Origin: JAFGNB01 sp050304135
GTDB taxonomy: Bacteria > Fibrobacterota > Chitinivibrionia > Chitinivibrionales > Chitinispirillaceae
Direction of reading: 5' to 3'
Length of the DNA: 64,000 nt
NCBI GenBank assembly: GCA_050304135.1
Contig: JBNLDC010000022.1
Coordinates: forward strand, 1-64,000
Made by a program: the position numbers and the translations under genes. Shown here one piece after another: positions 1-8,910 of this stretch (position 1 is its first letter; every line of letters starts with the position of its first letter). The notes under the pieces are model-generated. The model saw only the letters and a program-made list of their open reading frames with translations, was not told where the DNA came from and did not search any database.

Positions 1-576
1 GCCTGCCTTTTGGCCGCGATAGCGCCGCACGCCAGACCGATTTTTGTAGCAGAAAGCGTTTCATTGATCGATACCGCTACCCGTACATGACAACTTTACC
101 GGTCCCAAGGGGCGACTGCGGTTAGCGCGGTGCTGAAAAAGGCCAGGGTTCCCTAAGGGTGTGGGCCAGCACACGTTGTCACTATCGTTCCGGAAGCGTG
201 CGGAGTCCGGTGCTGTGCACCGTTTATACTATACCGCCCTTAAGCCGGGGCAGCAGGGGCGGAGCGCCCGCTCCTGTATAATTTAAGTTTAAAAGGTGAA
301 AAGGTGAAAAAATGGAGAATTGGAGAAATAGTAAAGGGATTACTGCGTGTCCAATCTATCGACACCAGATTGGGATATGGCAGCGCTTTAAATCGTGAGT
401 GCCATTTTGTTCCAGTCCATGCCATGACGCGGCCGGTAAGGGTTTGTTCGGCGGACAGGACCGGGAGGGTAAGAGGAAATAATAGAAAAAGGAAAACGGT
501 TACGGGGAATGCGAAAGCAGCATTCAGGTGGTTCTTTAATGGTTTCAGTGAAAATGCGTACATTTGTGGTGCTCCC
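1..576. other. Left edge without a confident gene
   Basis: No protein family is recognisable on either strand. A frame is open from base 1 to a TGA at 88-90 and could be the tail of a gene cut by the window edge, but its residues match nothing I know. A GC-rich hairpin (GGGCG-gag-CGCCC) lies around 256-268. A minus-strand frame at 240-563 has a hydrophobic stretch and a possible GGGAG ribosome site, but its C-terminus reads through that hairpin and looks non-coding. Confidence 0.4.
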
Positions 577-606
577 GATAAAAAAGGAAAAGCCCGTAAC
601 GGGCTT
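577..606 (-). terminator. Rho-independent terminator after the minus-strand gene at 700-1485
   Basis: On the minus strand a stem AAGCCCG-tta-CGGGCTT (590-606) is followed directly by a T-rich run (TTTTCCTTTTTT). It lies about 95 nt past the stop codon of the 700-1485 gene, so it probably ends that transcript. Confidence 0.7.
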
Positions 607-699
607 ATCTGCTAATCAAACTCCAGTAATAAGATAATTGAAAAACCAGCAGTTGCGGTAAGTTAGATCGTCAGGTTATAGTGAACAAACCGGGTAACA

Positions 700-1485
700 C
701 TATTTTCTGCTTTTTGCCGACTCAATTTTGAGTTTCTGCTGTTTTACCAATTCTTCAGCTCCATCATAATAATCTACTTCACATTCCATGCTATACATTT
801 TCTGGTAATATTGCAACAATTGATTATCGTTTATTTTACCTTTCAGACAAGCGACGCACTCTTTACAAGCCTCAAGAATTGCAAAACCGCCCTCACGAGT
901 CTGAGATGTGCTAACCAATATTTTATCGCAAAGTGTTGAAATTTTAGTACCGTCACTGCATTTTAACATTCTAATGTAGTTTAATGTGTCTTCCATTGTT
1001 GCATCTTTATTTTTAACTATTTTTTGTAAAACCTCTTTTTTAAGATCTTCAGGATCAATTTTCTTATTATCCGTTACTTTATCAATGTAAATTTTTGCAT
1101 TTCTATACAATATTCGCAATGTGATAATATCGTTCCTATTAAAATTCAAAGTTTTCAACACTTTCAATCTTTTAGCAGCCACATCATTATCGTATTCAAT
1201 AGATTTTAATATTTCTAATGTATCCCTTGTTTTATATGGATAAGGATATGGAAACCTACTATAAGCATTTAATAACAGATCTGCAATCACAGGATCTTTC
1301 TTCTCCAATGAAAAATAATACTCTGTGAGTGTCTTTAATAAATCATCAAACCCGGCGATATATTCATCGTCGACCATATTATCGCCATCAGACCAATGTA
1401 ATTGGCCCATAACTCTGTCGATTTCCTTCGGGTGACCAACGGCACAGGTAACTGTTATACAAATAAAACATACTACTTTCAACAT
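700..1485 (-). CDS. Exported hypothetical protein, AT-rich
   Basis: I do not recognise this protein (262 residues). The start at 1485 is chosen because GGAGGG lies 6 nt upstream and the product then opens with a signal peptide: Met-Leu-Lys, a hydrophobic core of about 13 residues, then a polar stretch. The rest is rich in Lys, Asp, Leu and Ile and looks helical, with scattered Cys including a Cys-x2-Cys near residue 210, fitting an oxidising compartment. The gene is clearly more AT-rich than its neighbours, which suggests recent acquisition. It lies 26 nt after the broken reading frame at 1511-1932 and was probably cotranscribed with it. Function unknown. An immunity- or effector-like partner to the upstream frame is possible but not shown. 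Confidence 0.65.
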   Translation of the reverse strand: MLKVVCFICITVTCAVGHPKEIDRVMGQLHWSDGDNMVDDEYIAGFDDLLKTLTEYYFSLEKKDPVIADLLLNAYSRFPYPYPYKTRDTLEILKSIEYDNDVAAKRLKVLKTLNFNRNDIITLRILYRNAKIYIDKVTDNKKIDPEDLKKEVLQKIVKNKDATMEDTLNYIRMLKCSDGTKISTLCDKILVSTSQTREGGFAILEACKECVACLKGKINDNQLLQYYQKMYSMECEVDYYDGAEELVKQQKLKIESAKSRK

Positions 1486-1510
1486 AGCTTTCCCTCCATA
1501 CTTCTGTTTA

Positions 1511-1932
1511 CTACTTCTCCTTCGCCTTTGCAACATGGACAGGTGATTTAATTTGTCTGTCATCATCGCAATATTGGCGCGGCACGGCATTCATTTCACA
1601 TTTACAGTTCCAGTCATAATTCCAATCGTACCCTTCCTTTTCGATAAAATCTTTTCCGGCCTTCTGTAGCATCACCCATTTCCGTGAGTATTTAACATAA
1701 TAATAATTTCCGGATGCATTCTTTTTAATAGATAAAGTTGTCCTGATTGGCAACCAACTCATATCTATTGCATAGGCCAAATCCGATGCGCCAACAAACC
1801 TATGCCAACTCCAATCAGTTCATTCAACATTTTCATTTCTTTCCGGGCAACGCTACCCGCCAAATCTCCAACTGACCGGATACTATTCAGAGCACAGCAC
1901 TACGATCCTGATATTCCCCATTCTCTATTCAG
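1511..1932 (-). pseudogene. Frameshifted fragment, possibly the C-terminal end of a larger protein
   Basis: Three consecutive minus-strand frames read as one protein-like tract if two single-base indels are repaired, near 1893 and near 1800. The joined product would run through a small hydrophobic stretch (about 1800-1830) into a basic, Tyr- and Trp-rich tail ending at 1511 with Cys-x-Cys and a further Cys. Only the last 89 codons are open as one frame, from a TTG at 1780 without a convincing ribosome site. The AT-rich composition matches the gene downstream. It could be a decayed gene or a sequencing error. A polymorphic-toxin tail was considered, but no diagnostic motif is visible. Confidence 0.4.
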
Positions 1933-1999
1933 ATTGACTGATTCTTGCATTCCGGAGTTAAAAATTCTATTTTACAATATAATCGGGTGATACCGTAAT

Positions 2000-2042
2000 A
2001 ATACTTTACACTAATTTTTACTTTATTTTTCTGTAAAGTATT
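2000..2042. repeat. 11-bp perfect inverted repeat
   Basis: AATACTTTACA (2000-2010) is exactly complementary to TGTAAAGTATT (2032-2042), with a 21-nt AT-rich spacer. It lies between the broken minus-strand gene and the trehalose genes. It could be an operator, a weak terminator or the scar of an insertion. No T-run follows on either strand. Confidence 0.6.
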
Positions 2043-2388
2043 GCAACCATACGACATTCATCATATACTCATTACCATAAAACACCGTAGTATCTCCAAA
2101 AGATACTGCTGCAACGGTTTCTTCCGGTGCCGGTAATTCCAGGGACCAGCATTAACGAAACAGAAACAACTGCTATCATTACCTATACTACACGCAGTAT
2201 TATAAACACAAACATTTTCTGTCTTTTTCGGGGTGATACGATCGGTAAACTGCTGTGTTTACCGTTGTAATTGCGGTTCAGCCGTGTATGCTGTATTCCG
2301 ATTCACACGCACAACCGTCACACCGGCAGGATGCGAGAATGGACACGAAACTATCGAACATAAGAACAAAATATAACGAGGGGATTTA
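2043..2388. other. Intergenic leader before the trehalose genes
   Basis: About 350 nt without a credible reading frame. The 3' end carries a good ribosome binding site (GAGGGG, 6 nt before the ATG at 2389). No clear sigma70 promoter or riboswitch motif could be identified by eye. Confidence 0.5.
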
Positions 2389-3981
2389 ATGAGCGGATTA
2401 TCATTTGAAGCAGTGATATTTGATCTGGACGGTGTAATAACGGATACCGCGCAGGTTCACGCGGCGGCATGGAAAGAGACCTTCGACGAGTATATGCGCA
2501 TGAGAGAACGCCGCGATGGCGAGACGTTCAAAGAATTTACCCATGAAAACGACTACCTTCCCTACGTTGACGGGAAACCGCGCTATAAAGGAGTTGAGAG
2601 TTTTCTCACATCGCGCGGCATTTCGATTCCTTTCGGCGACAGTCAGGATTCACCCGACAGTGAAACCGTCTGCGGTATCGGCAACGGTAAAAACGATAAA
2701 TTCCGTGATGTGCTTGCAAAACAGGGGGCGGTGGTCTTCCAGTCAACAGTTGATCTTATCAGAGAATTGCGTAAACGTAACGTGCGTATCGGTGTCGCAT
2801 CCTCGTCAAAAAACTGTCAGCCGGTCCTGGAGACAACAGGTCTTGAGGAGCTGTTTGAAACACGGGTCGATGGCATCGTCTCCACCGAACTCAACCTGAA
2901 AGGCAAACCCGAGGGTGACATTTTCATCAGGGCGGCAAACAATCTGGGAATCCCGGTGGCGAAATCGGTAGTGGTGGAAGATGCCACGAGCGGTGTGCAG
3001 GCGGGGCGCAACGGCGGGTTCGGGCTCGTTCTGGGTATCGCCCGGGAAAACAATACCGACGAACTGCTTGAAAACGGAGCAGACATTGTCGTAACGGACC
3101 TTTCACAGATCACCATAGAGCAGATTGATGGCTGGTTCTCCCGAAAACCGCGACCGCTTTTCACCACATGGGATCGCGACGAATCCGTGACACCGGAAAA
3201 CACCCCGGTCGTAAATGCCTGCTGTACCCGAAGTGCCGGAAAATCAATTTTCAGTAAGAATGCCCTGTCGATATTTCTGGATTATGATGGTACATTAACG
3301 CCGATCGTTTCACGGCCGGAACTGGCGAAGATTTCGGCAGCAATGAAAGATGCTGTAACGAAACTGTCCGAAAAACACACGGTCGCTATTGTCAGTGGAA
3401 GAATGCGGGACGATCTGGAAGCACTGGTCGGTATAAAAGGAATCTTTTATGCCGGAAGTCATGGAATGGATATTTCCGGACCCGATTTCGCCATGATGCA
3501 TCCGATCGGAAAAGAGATCATCCCGCTGGTTGCCGAATGTATACAACGTGCGAAACGTGATCTGGGAACTATTGAAGGTTTACTGATAGAGGAGAAAAAA
3601 ATCAGCTTTGCCCTGCATTACCGGCTGGTGGACGAAAGCAGACATCTGGCCGCGATAGAGGCATACGCCCGGGATATTGTGGCAACAAATCCGGGGTTGC
3701 GTCTGATGCACGGTAAGAAGGTGTTTGAACTGCTGCCGGCAATCGACTGGAATAAAGGTGCCGCCGTCAGGTGGATCATGAACGCACTGAATAAGCAGTG
3801 GCGCGAAACGTCGGTGCTCTATATCGGCGACGACACCACCGACGAGGATGCCTTCAGAGTAGTGCGGACACGGGGAACCGGCGTGTGTGTCGCTGAAACT
3901 CCCGCGCCGTCGGCGGCGGAGTTCTCGGTAACCTCACCGGAGGAAGTATTAAAGCTGTTCACCAGGATACTGAAAGGGTAA
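2389..3981 (+). CDS. Beta-phosphoglucomutase-like HAD domain fused to trehalose-6-phosphate phosphatase
   Basis: A 530-residue two-domain cytoplasmic enzyme. Residues 1-250 are a HAD subfamily-I beta-phosphoglucomutase-like domain: DLDGVITDT at 12-20 carries the nucleophile and acid Asp12/Asp14, and a VEDATSG motif lies near 195. Residues 285-530 are a trehalose-6-phosphate phosphatase (OtsB family): DYDGT near 298-302 (Asp298 nucleophile), a SGR motif, and GDDTTDEDAF near 480. The first domain would convert beta-glucose-1-phosphate to glucose-6-phosphate; the second would make trehalose from trehalose-6-phosphate. GAGGGG precedes the ATG. The next gene, a GH65 phosphorylase, begins one base after the stop, so the two are surely cotranscribed. 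The same three domains occur in one chain in mycobacterial OtsB1 (Rv2006). Confidence 0.9.
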   Translation: MSGLSFEAVIFDLDGVITDTAQVHAAAWKETFDEYMRMRERRDGETFKEFTHENDYLPYVDGKPRYKGVESFLTSRGISIPFGDSQDSPDSETVCGIGNGKNDKFRDVLAKQGAVVFQSTVDLIRELRKRNVRIGVASSSKNCQPVLETTGLEELFETRVDGIVSTELNLKGKPEGDIFIRAANNLGIPVAKSVVVEDATSGVQAGRNGGFGLVLGIARENNTDELLENGADIVVTDLSQITIEQIDGWFSRKPRPLFTTWDRDESVTPENTPVVNACCTRSAGKSIFSKNALSIFLDYDGTLTPIVSRPELAKISAAMKDAVTKLSEKHTVAIVSGRMRDDLEALVGIKGIFYAGSHGMDISGPDFAMMHPIGKEIIPLVAECIQRAKRDLGTIEGLLIEEKKISFALHYRLVDESRHLAAIEAYARDIVATNPGLRLMHGKKVFELLPAIDWNKGAAVRWIMNALNKQWRETSVLYIGDDTTDEDAFRVVRTRGTGVCVAETPAPSAAEFSVTSPEEVLKLFTRILKG

Positions 3982-3982
3982 C

Positions 3983-6400
3983 ATGGAACAGACATCCGCA
4001 TGGAAAATCGTCTATAACGGGTTCGACCCCGACGAAGAGGGACTGCGTGAAGCACTGTGCACCCTGGGAAACGGCTACTTCGGCACACGTGGTGCCGCGG
4101 TGGAGGCGTACGCTTCCGACATACATTATCCGGGCACCTACATTGCCGGGGTGTATAACCGGTTGCCGACCCGGATTGCCGGACGTACCGTGTACAATGA
4201 AGATCTGGTAAACTGCCCCAACTGGCTTTTAATAACGTTCAGAATCGGTGATGACGGCTGGTTCTGGCCCTCCGCCGGCAGAATCATCTATTACCGCCGG
4301 GAACTTGACATGCAATCCGGGGTTCTCCACCGCACCCTGCGGTTCAGGAATCAGAAAGGTCAGATTACGCTGATTGAATCCAGTCAGATCGTGCACATGG
4401 GTGCCCCCCACTACGGAGCGATCAGCTACCGGCTTACACCAGAAAATTACAGCGAAAAGATTATCGTCAGAGCGCGACTGGACGGCACCCTGCTCAATTC
4501 CGGGGTTGAACGTTACCGGCAGCTCAATTCAAAACATCTGCAACCCGTTGCACTGGGGCAATTCAAAAACAACGGCATGTACCTCACCATGCGGACCTCT
4601 CAGTCGAAAATAACTGTCAGTGAAGCAGCAACGATCCGTCTTTTCGCCGAAGGAAAGGAAAAACGGCCGGTGTTCAAATGCGCCACCAAAGGAGAGGAGC
4701 GGATCGGCCTCGAGTTCACCATTTCGGCACGGAAGGGAATCACCTACCGGATCGAAAAAGTCGTATCGGTCTTCACGTCGCTGGACAAAGGTATTGCATC
4801 ACCTGAACATGCGGCAATCAGCGCACTCCGGAAATCACCGCTCTACCAACGGCTTTTCGATGTTCACCGGCGAGCCTGGGAAAAGTTATGGCATCTCTAT
4901 GATATCCAGATTACAGGCGACACGTTCGCCCAGAGTGTGATCCGGCTGCACACGTTTCATTTACTGCAGACGATATCGCATCACAATGACCACATCGACG
5001 CCGGGGTACCTGCCCGCGGACTGCATGGAGAAGCTTACCACGGCCATGTTTTCTGGGATGAACTTTTCGTGATGCCGTTTTACGATCTGCACATGCCGCG
5101 AATAGCGCAGGCACTGCTCATGTACCGTTACCGCAGGCTCGCCCGGGCACGGGAATACGCCAGAACCAACGGATACAAAGGTGCCATGTTTCCCTGGCAG
5201 AGCGGAGCGAAAGGCTCCGAGGAAACCCAGCAGGTGCACCTGAATCCGATGTCGGGAAAGTGGGGACCCGACTACAGCAGGCTGCAGCGCCATGTTTCGT
5301 TCGCCATTGCCTACAATGTCTGGCAACACTGGGAACGCACGGGCGACGGTGATTTTCTCTCCCGGTACGGAGCGGAAATGCTGCTCTCCATCGCCCGGTT
5401 CTGTGCAAGCCTGGTTACGTTGGATCCGCATGACGGCCGGTACCACACCGTCGGCATCATGGGACCGGACGAATTTCACGAGAAGCTCCCCGGTTCCACT
5501 ATTCCCGGGCACATTGACAACGCGTATTCGAATCTGATGATCGTATGGGTACTGCGCAAGGCGCTGGAACTGCCGCGGATACTATCGGTAAGTCATTTGC
5601 GCCACAGTATGAGAAAAGCGGGGATCCAGCAGGAGGATCTGGCGCTCTTTGAGGATATTACAAAAAAAACAGCCGTTACCATCAATTCGGACGGCATCAT
5701 CAGTCAGTTTTCGGGTTATTTCGGTCTCAAGGAACTTGACTGGCAATTTTACCGCCGGAAATACGGCAACATTCAGCGCATGGACCGCATACTGAAAAAA
5801 GAGGGTGACTCACCGGACAATTACAAAGTATCGAAACAGCCCGACGTTCTGATGCTTTTTTACCTCCTGCCGGTTGCGGAGATCAGGGAAATGCTGCATA
5901 CCCTCGGCTATGCCTTCACCGGAAAGCAGCTGCGGGCAAACTTTGATTATTATGCGAAAAGGACCTCGCACGGTTCCACGCTCAGTAAAGTGGTGCACTG
6001 CACGCTGGCGCACCAGTTGCGAATGCCTAAAGCATTCCGGAAATGGTTTGATGAAGTACTGGTATCGGACATTCACGACATTCAGGGTGGTACCACGAAA
6101 GAGGGTATTCACTGCGGTGTTATGGGTGGTTCACATGACATCGTGCGGCGTTGTCTGGCCGGTGTGCAATTCCACGGTAATTCGTTCACCATCAACCCCG
6201 ACCTTCCTCACGGATGGACCAGCCTGAAATTCAGATTCTGTTACCGGCGAACATGGTTTTCCCTGCACATTACCCGTAACCGTATCACGGTCACCTGCAA
6301 CAAAACACCGTCGCGTCATTCACGTACCACCCTGGAAATAGCGGGAAAAACGTATCATTTGTCTTCAGGTGCAACCCTGCGGATACCGCTCAAGGAATAG
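3983..6400 (+). CDS. Glycoside hydrolase family 65 phosphorylase (trehalose or related disaccharide)
   Basis: An 805-residue protein with the full GH65 architecture: N-terminal beta-sandwich (about 1-280), a linker, the (alpha/alpha)6 catalytic barrel (about 320-690) and a C-terminal beta-domain. The catalytic acid lies in MGPDEFHE (Glu497), close to the Glu487 position of maltose phosphorylase. The phosphate-binding motif HGSTLS is at 663-668, so it is predicted to be a phosphorylase rather than a hydrolase. It would cleave a disaccharide with phosphate to give glucose and beta-glucose-1-phosphate, the substrate of the mutase domain encoded one base upstream. Trehalose is the most likely substrate because of the fused OtsB domain; kojibiose, maltose or trehalose-6-phosphate cannot be excluded. 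Cytoplasmic, with no signal peptide. Confidence 0.88.
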   Translation: MEQTSAWKIVYNGFDPDEEGLREALCTLGNGYFGTRGAAVEAYASDIHYPGTYIAGVYNRLPTRIAGRTVYNEDLVNCPNWLLITFRIGDDGWFWPSAGRIIYYRRELDMQSGVLHRTLRFRNQKGQITLIESSQIVHMGAPHYGAISYRLTPENYSEKIIVRARLDGTLLNSGVERYRQLNSKHLQPVALGQFKNNGMYLTMRTSQSKITVSEAATIRLFAEGKEKRPVFKCATKGEERIGLEFTISARKGITYRIEKVVSVFTSLDKGIASPEHAAISALRKSPLYQRLFDVHRRAWEKLWHLYDIQITGDTFAQSVIRLHTFHLLQTISHHNDHIDAGVPARGLHGEAYHGHVFWDELFVMPFYDLHMPRIAQALLMYRYRRLARAREYARTNGYKGAMFPWQSGAKGSEETQQVHLNPMSGKWGPDYSRLQRHVSFAIAYNVWQHWERTGDGDFLSRYGAEMLLSIARFCASLVTLDPHDGRYHTVGIMGPDEFHEKLPGSTIPGHIDNAYSNLMIVWVLRKALELPRILSVSHLRHSMRKAGIQQEDLALFEDITKKTAVTINSDGIISQFSGYFGLKELDWQFYRRKYGNIQRMDRILKKEGDSPDNYKVSKQPDVLMLFYLLPVAEIREMLHTLGYAFTGKQLRANFDYYAKRTSHGSTLSKVVHCTLAHQLRMPKAFRKWFDEVLVSDIHDIQGGTTKEGIHCGVMGGSHDIVRRCLAGVQFHGNSFTINPDLPHGWTSLKFRFCYRRTWFSLHITRNRITVTCNKTPSRHSRTTLEIAGKTYHLSSGATLRIPLKE

Positions 6401-6448
6401 CCTGCCACATCCGGTTGGCGGTTTCGTCTGCGCCATACAAAACGGAAC

Positions 6449-6475
6449 GGGCGTTCGTGGCCCTCACGAACGCCC
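6449..6475 (-). terminator. Strong hairpin between converging genes
   Basis: GGGCGTTCGTG (6449-6459) pairs perfectly with CACGAACGCCC (6465-6475) around a 5-nt loop. It lies between the ends of the GH65 gene and the minus-strand gene ending at 6515. A weak T-rich stretch (GTTCCGTTTTG) follows on the minus strand only, so it most likely terminates that gene and may also block read-through from the other side. Confidence 0.6.
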
Positions 6476-6514
6476 TCTGCTCCTACCTGTGCGTACGAGA
6501 CGCCCCTGTTTGTA

Positions 6515-8362
6515 CTATCGTGCCATACGCAGTGTACTGAACCGCTTTTCAAATCCGCTACCCTTGACACCAATGATATACACCCCGGTGCTCTGCCTGC
6601 GGTTCCCAAGCATATTCTGCAGTGAGAGGGTATGCATCCCGGCGGGAACCTGCCGTTGTCCACCCTGCAGCGGGACCATTGCACCCTCAAGCGTGTAGAC
6701 GTTAACCGACACCGTCTGCGGTTTGTCAAAGTTGAATGAGAGCATATTTGTTGCCGCGCTAAAGGATACCAGTGCGCTGTTTCCCTTCTTCTGCCCGGTA
6801 ACGGTTCCGAGCGGATAGGTGAATTCGATGGTGATCGGCACCGCAACCGCTGTGCTGTCGTACTCCTTACCACGCAGTCGGGCAGCGCAGTTCAGTTTAA
6901 TTGACCGAGGCGCAACCATCGTCTCTCCGAGAACCGTCTTTAAAAGATCGCTGCTGTACCATGCCGGGAAATCATGGGTAACGGTCTGCCCGGCTTCGAC
7001 AACGATCGTGGCAATGGTATCGAGGCAGACTACCGGTTGTGCCGACGCCTGATAAATCCGGCGGTCGGTACCTGCAGTGATAATCAGGTCATACTCGCAC
7101 CTTCCCGAGAACGGACCGAACTTCATGTCCGACCTGGAGGGATTGGTAATGGTGTACCGGATCCTGACCGGATCATTTTCCTGATAGATGTACTTGTCTG
7201 ATGCGGTGGTGAAAGTGGCCCCCCCGAAGGTAACCGATGCATTGTTCGAGTACGCTTTACTGAAGGTAAAATCGACCGTCTGTTGTGCACTGTTGTAAAG
7301 ATAGACCGCTTTGCCCTCGCGGTAGCCGTTGCCGTAGGCAAGAACGTGCCACTGCTCACCGTTTGACGAGATCGGAATATCGGAAATCAGATACGCTCCG
7401 TTCTTATCGGTAACGGCACGGTAGACGGGGTCGGCAATAATCAGCGCCGCGGAAGCGGCAGTCATAAGCATGGGATCTTTGGAGACCAGCACCGTGCACC
7501 CTTCCATAGGTATCGTCTTTGCGTCCTCCGCCAGAAATTCCGACACCACACCGCCAACCGAGGCCGAGGCCGAGGCCGGAACAAGGGCAAAGTTGACCGT
7601 GGTATCCCCGCGTACGGTTACCTCTGCAGAAGCTGGACGGAAGTCGGGATGCCGACAGGCTATAATGTACGATCCGACCCCCATGCCGATAAACGAGTAA
7701 TTTCCTTTATCGTCTGTCATGGTCGAATCGAGCAGTCCGGTGGCAATTAAACGATCGATAGATGCACCGACATTGCCTCCGGTGAGATCCTGCAGTAAAT
7801 ATACCGAAGCCCGCGGTACCGGCATACTTGCCCGTTTCAGCGGTGAGGGATCATCAACAACCGTTCCCTTGACAACGATCAGTGCCGGACTGATGCTGTC
7901 GGGGTCGGGAATAACGAACCGACCGTATAGCTTTGAAACAATATCCAGATTCCCGACATCCTGCACCACCTGATAGGTCCCGGGAGGAAGCGGTCCGAGG
8001 AAAAACTGCGGTCCGTAATCGACCGGTGCGTATACTGCATTACAGACCTTATCTGCCGGAATTGGATCACGGGTGAATTTTACCAGTAATGTATAGTTTG
8101 GCGGGTAGACTGCAAGCGCGCTTTTCTCTATAGTGAACGAGGTGTTGCTGAAGGTAGGCGCCATACAGGAATTGGATGCTGTTCCGACCATGATCTGCAT
8201 GATAACCGTATCGGTTTGCGCAACCGGTTTTTTGGGAGAAATCACCAGATACGGTTTTTCTTTTGCCGCAGTATCGGCTACAACTATCTGTGTGGACTGG
8301 GAGGCGGCAAAGAGTGCCCCGGCAAAAATGATCCCGAATATCCGGGTGAATAAAGGTTTCAT
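6515..8362 (-). CDS. Exported multidomain protein with BsuPI-like domain and C-terminal sorting domain
   Basis: A 615-residue secreted protein. GGAGGA lies 5 nt before the ATG at 8362, and the product begins with a signal peptide (hydrophobic core about residues 6-20, Ala-rich end). Two carboxypeptidase-regulatory-like beta-sandwich domains follow (about 150-260 and 265-370), each with the DDKGNYSF / DKNGAYLI type of turn. Next is a domain resembling the BsuPI intracellular-proteinase-inhibitor fold (about 375-480, with the YxxxDPVxI pattern). The last 75 residues look like a Por-secretion type-A sorting domain, ending in Gly-Val-Tyr-Ile-Ile and a basic tail. A surface-attached structural or binding protein is likely; no catalytic motif is seen. 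Confidence 0.72.
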   Translation of the reverse strand: MKPLFTRIFGIIFAGALFAASQSTQIVVADTAAKEKPYLVISPKKPVAQTDTVIMQIMVGTASNSCMAPTFSNTSFTIEKSALAVYPPNYTLLVKFTRDPIPADKVCNAVYAPVDYGPQFFLGPLPPGTYQVVQDVGNLDIVSKLYGRFVIPDPDSISPALIVVKGTVVDDPSPLKRASMPVPRASVYLLQDLTGGNVGASIDRLIATGLLDSTMTDDKGNYSFIGMGVGSYIIACRHPDFRPASAEVTVRGDTTVNFALVPASASASVGGVVSEFLAEDAKTIPMEGCTVLVSKDPMLMTAASAALIIADPVYRAVTDKNGAYLISDIPISSNGEQWHVLAYGNGYREGKAVYLYNSAQQTVDFTFSKAYSNNASVTFGGATFTTASDKYIYQENDPVRIRYTITNPSRSDMKFGPFSGRCEYDLIITAGTDRRIYQASAQPVVCLDTIATIVVEAGQTVTHDFPAWYSSDLLKTVLGETMVAPRSIKLNCAARLRGKEYDSTAVAVPITIEFTYPLGTVTGQKKGNSALVSFSAATNMLSFNFDKPQTVSVNVYTLEGAMVPLQGGQRQVPAGMHTLSLQNMLGNRRQSTGVYIIGVKGSGFEKRFSTLRMAR

Positions 8363-8910
8363 ACGTCCTCCGTAGTGAGTGGTGTACATGCCTGAAGTTA
8401 CTTCCCTTTTTCTGCTGCAAGAGCCGTGCCAAAACGCACCGGCAACCGTTGGATCGATGCAACCGGTTGCATTGTAACATGTTACCTCTTCTCCACCAAC
8501 AGTTTTATAACGGGAGGTAAATCGGCACTGCCAGGAAAGCTGGCAGTCGCTGCCATGTTTCCTGGCAGAATATAGTTTCGGCATTTTTTCCTCTCCGCCT
8601 CACCCCAACTCCCCCATCCCCTCTTCCCCTCTCCACACATGGAGAGGGGAAGAGGGGTGTCCGAAGGAAGGGGTGATGGGGTGAGGCGATTGAAACAGAC
8701 GGATGAAGTGATCTGGTGCCGAAAGAATTGACACGCAGCATAATTGAAAAGGTGCATCGTACCGGTGGAATGCTTACACAAAAGCACCAAAGTAGTAGCA
8801 ATTGCCGGTTATAAACACTGGAAAGATTAACCACTTTCACTATCCCCTGCGTTATATGCCCTGACCAGGACCGTTTTCCACCATTGCCTGCGCCCGGCAG
8901 CGGTGCGGCG
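8363..8910. other. Intergenic region holding a palindromic element
   Basis: About 550 nt between two exported-protein genes on the minus strand. The only notable structure is the nested palindrome at 8596-8688, listed separately. Short overlapping frames are interrupted by that palindrome and have no family signature. Confidence 0.5.
8596..8688. repeat. Nested palindromic (MITE- or REP-like) element
   Basis: An inner 17-bp perfect stem, CCCCTCTTCCCCTCTCC (8618-8634) with GGAGAGGGGAAGAGGGG (8641-8657), has a 6-nt loop. It is enclosed by an outer 11-bp pair, CGCCTCACCCC (8596-8606) with GGGGTGAGGCG (8678-8688). The symmetry and strong C/G strand bias are typical of dispersed intergenic palindromes found in many bacterial genomes. 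It is not followed by a T-run, so it is not a simple terminator. Confidence 0.75.

Noticed and set aside
1..90. Open frame from the window edge to a TGA, possible C-terminus of a gene
   Set aside because: Only 29 residues, another frame is open over the same stretch, and no family feature is visible.
240..563. Minus-strand frame with a signal-peptide-like hydrophobic stretch
   Set aside because: Its C-terminus is the translation of a GC-rich hairpin, it lies after a terminator, and composition is not gene-like.
1802..1990. Plus-strand frame with a RAQHYDP segment resembling RHS repeats
   Set aside because: The match is very short, the surrounding residues lack RHS core motifs, and the opposite strand reads better as a decayed gene.
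6819..7700. Several plus-strand frames antisense to the secreted protein gene
   Set aside because: They mirror the codon pattern of the gene on the other strand and have no ribosome sites.
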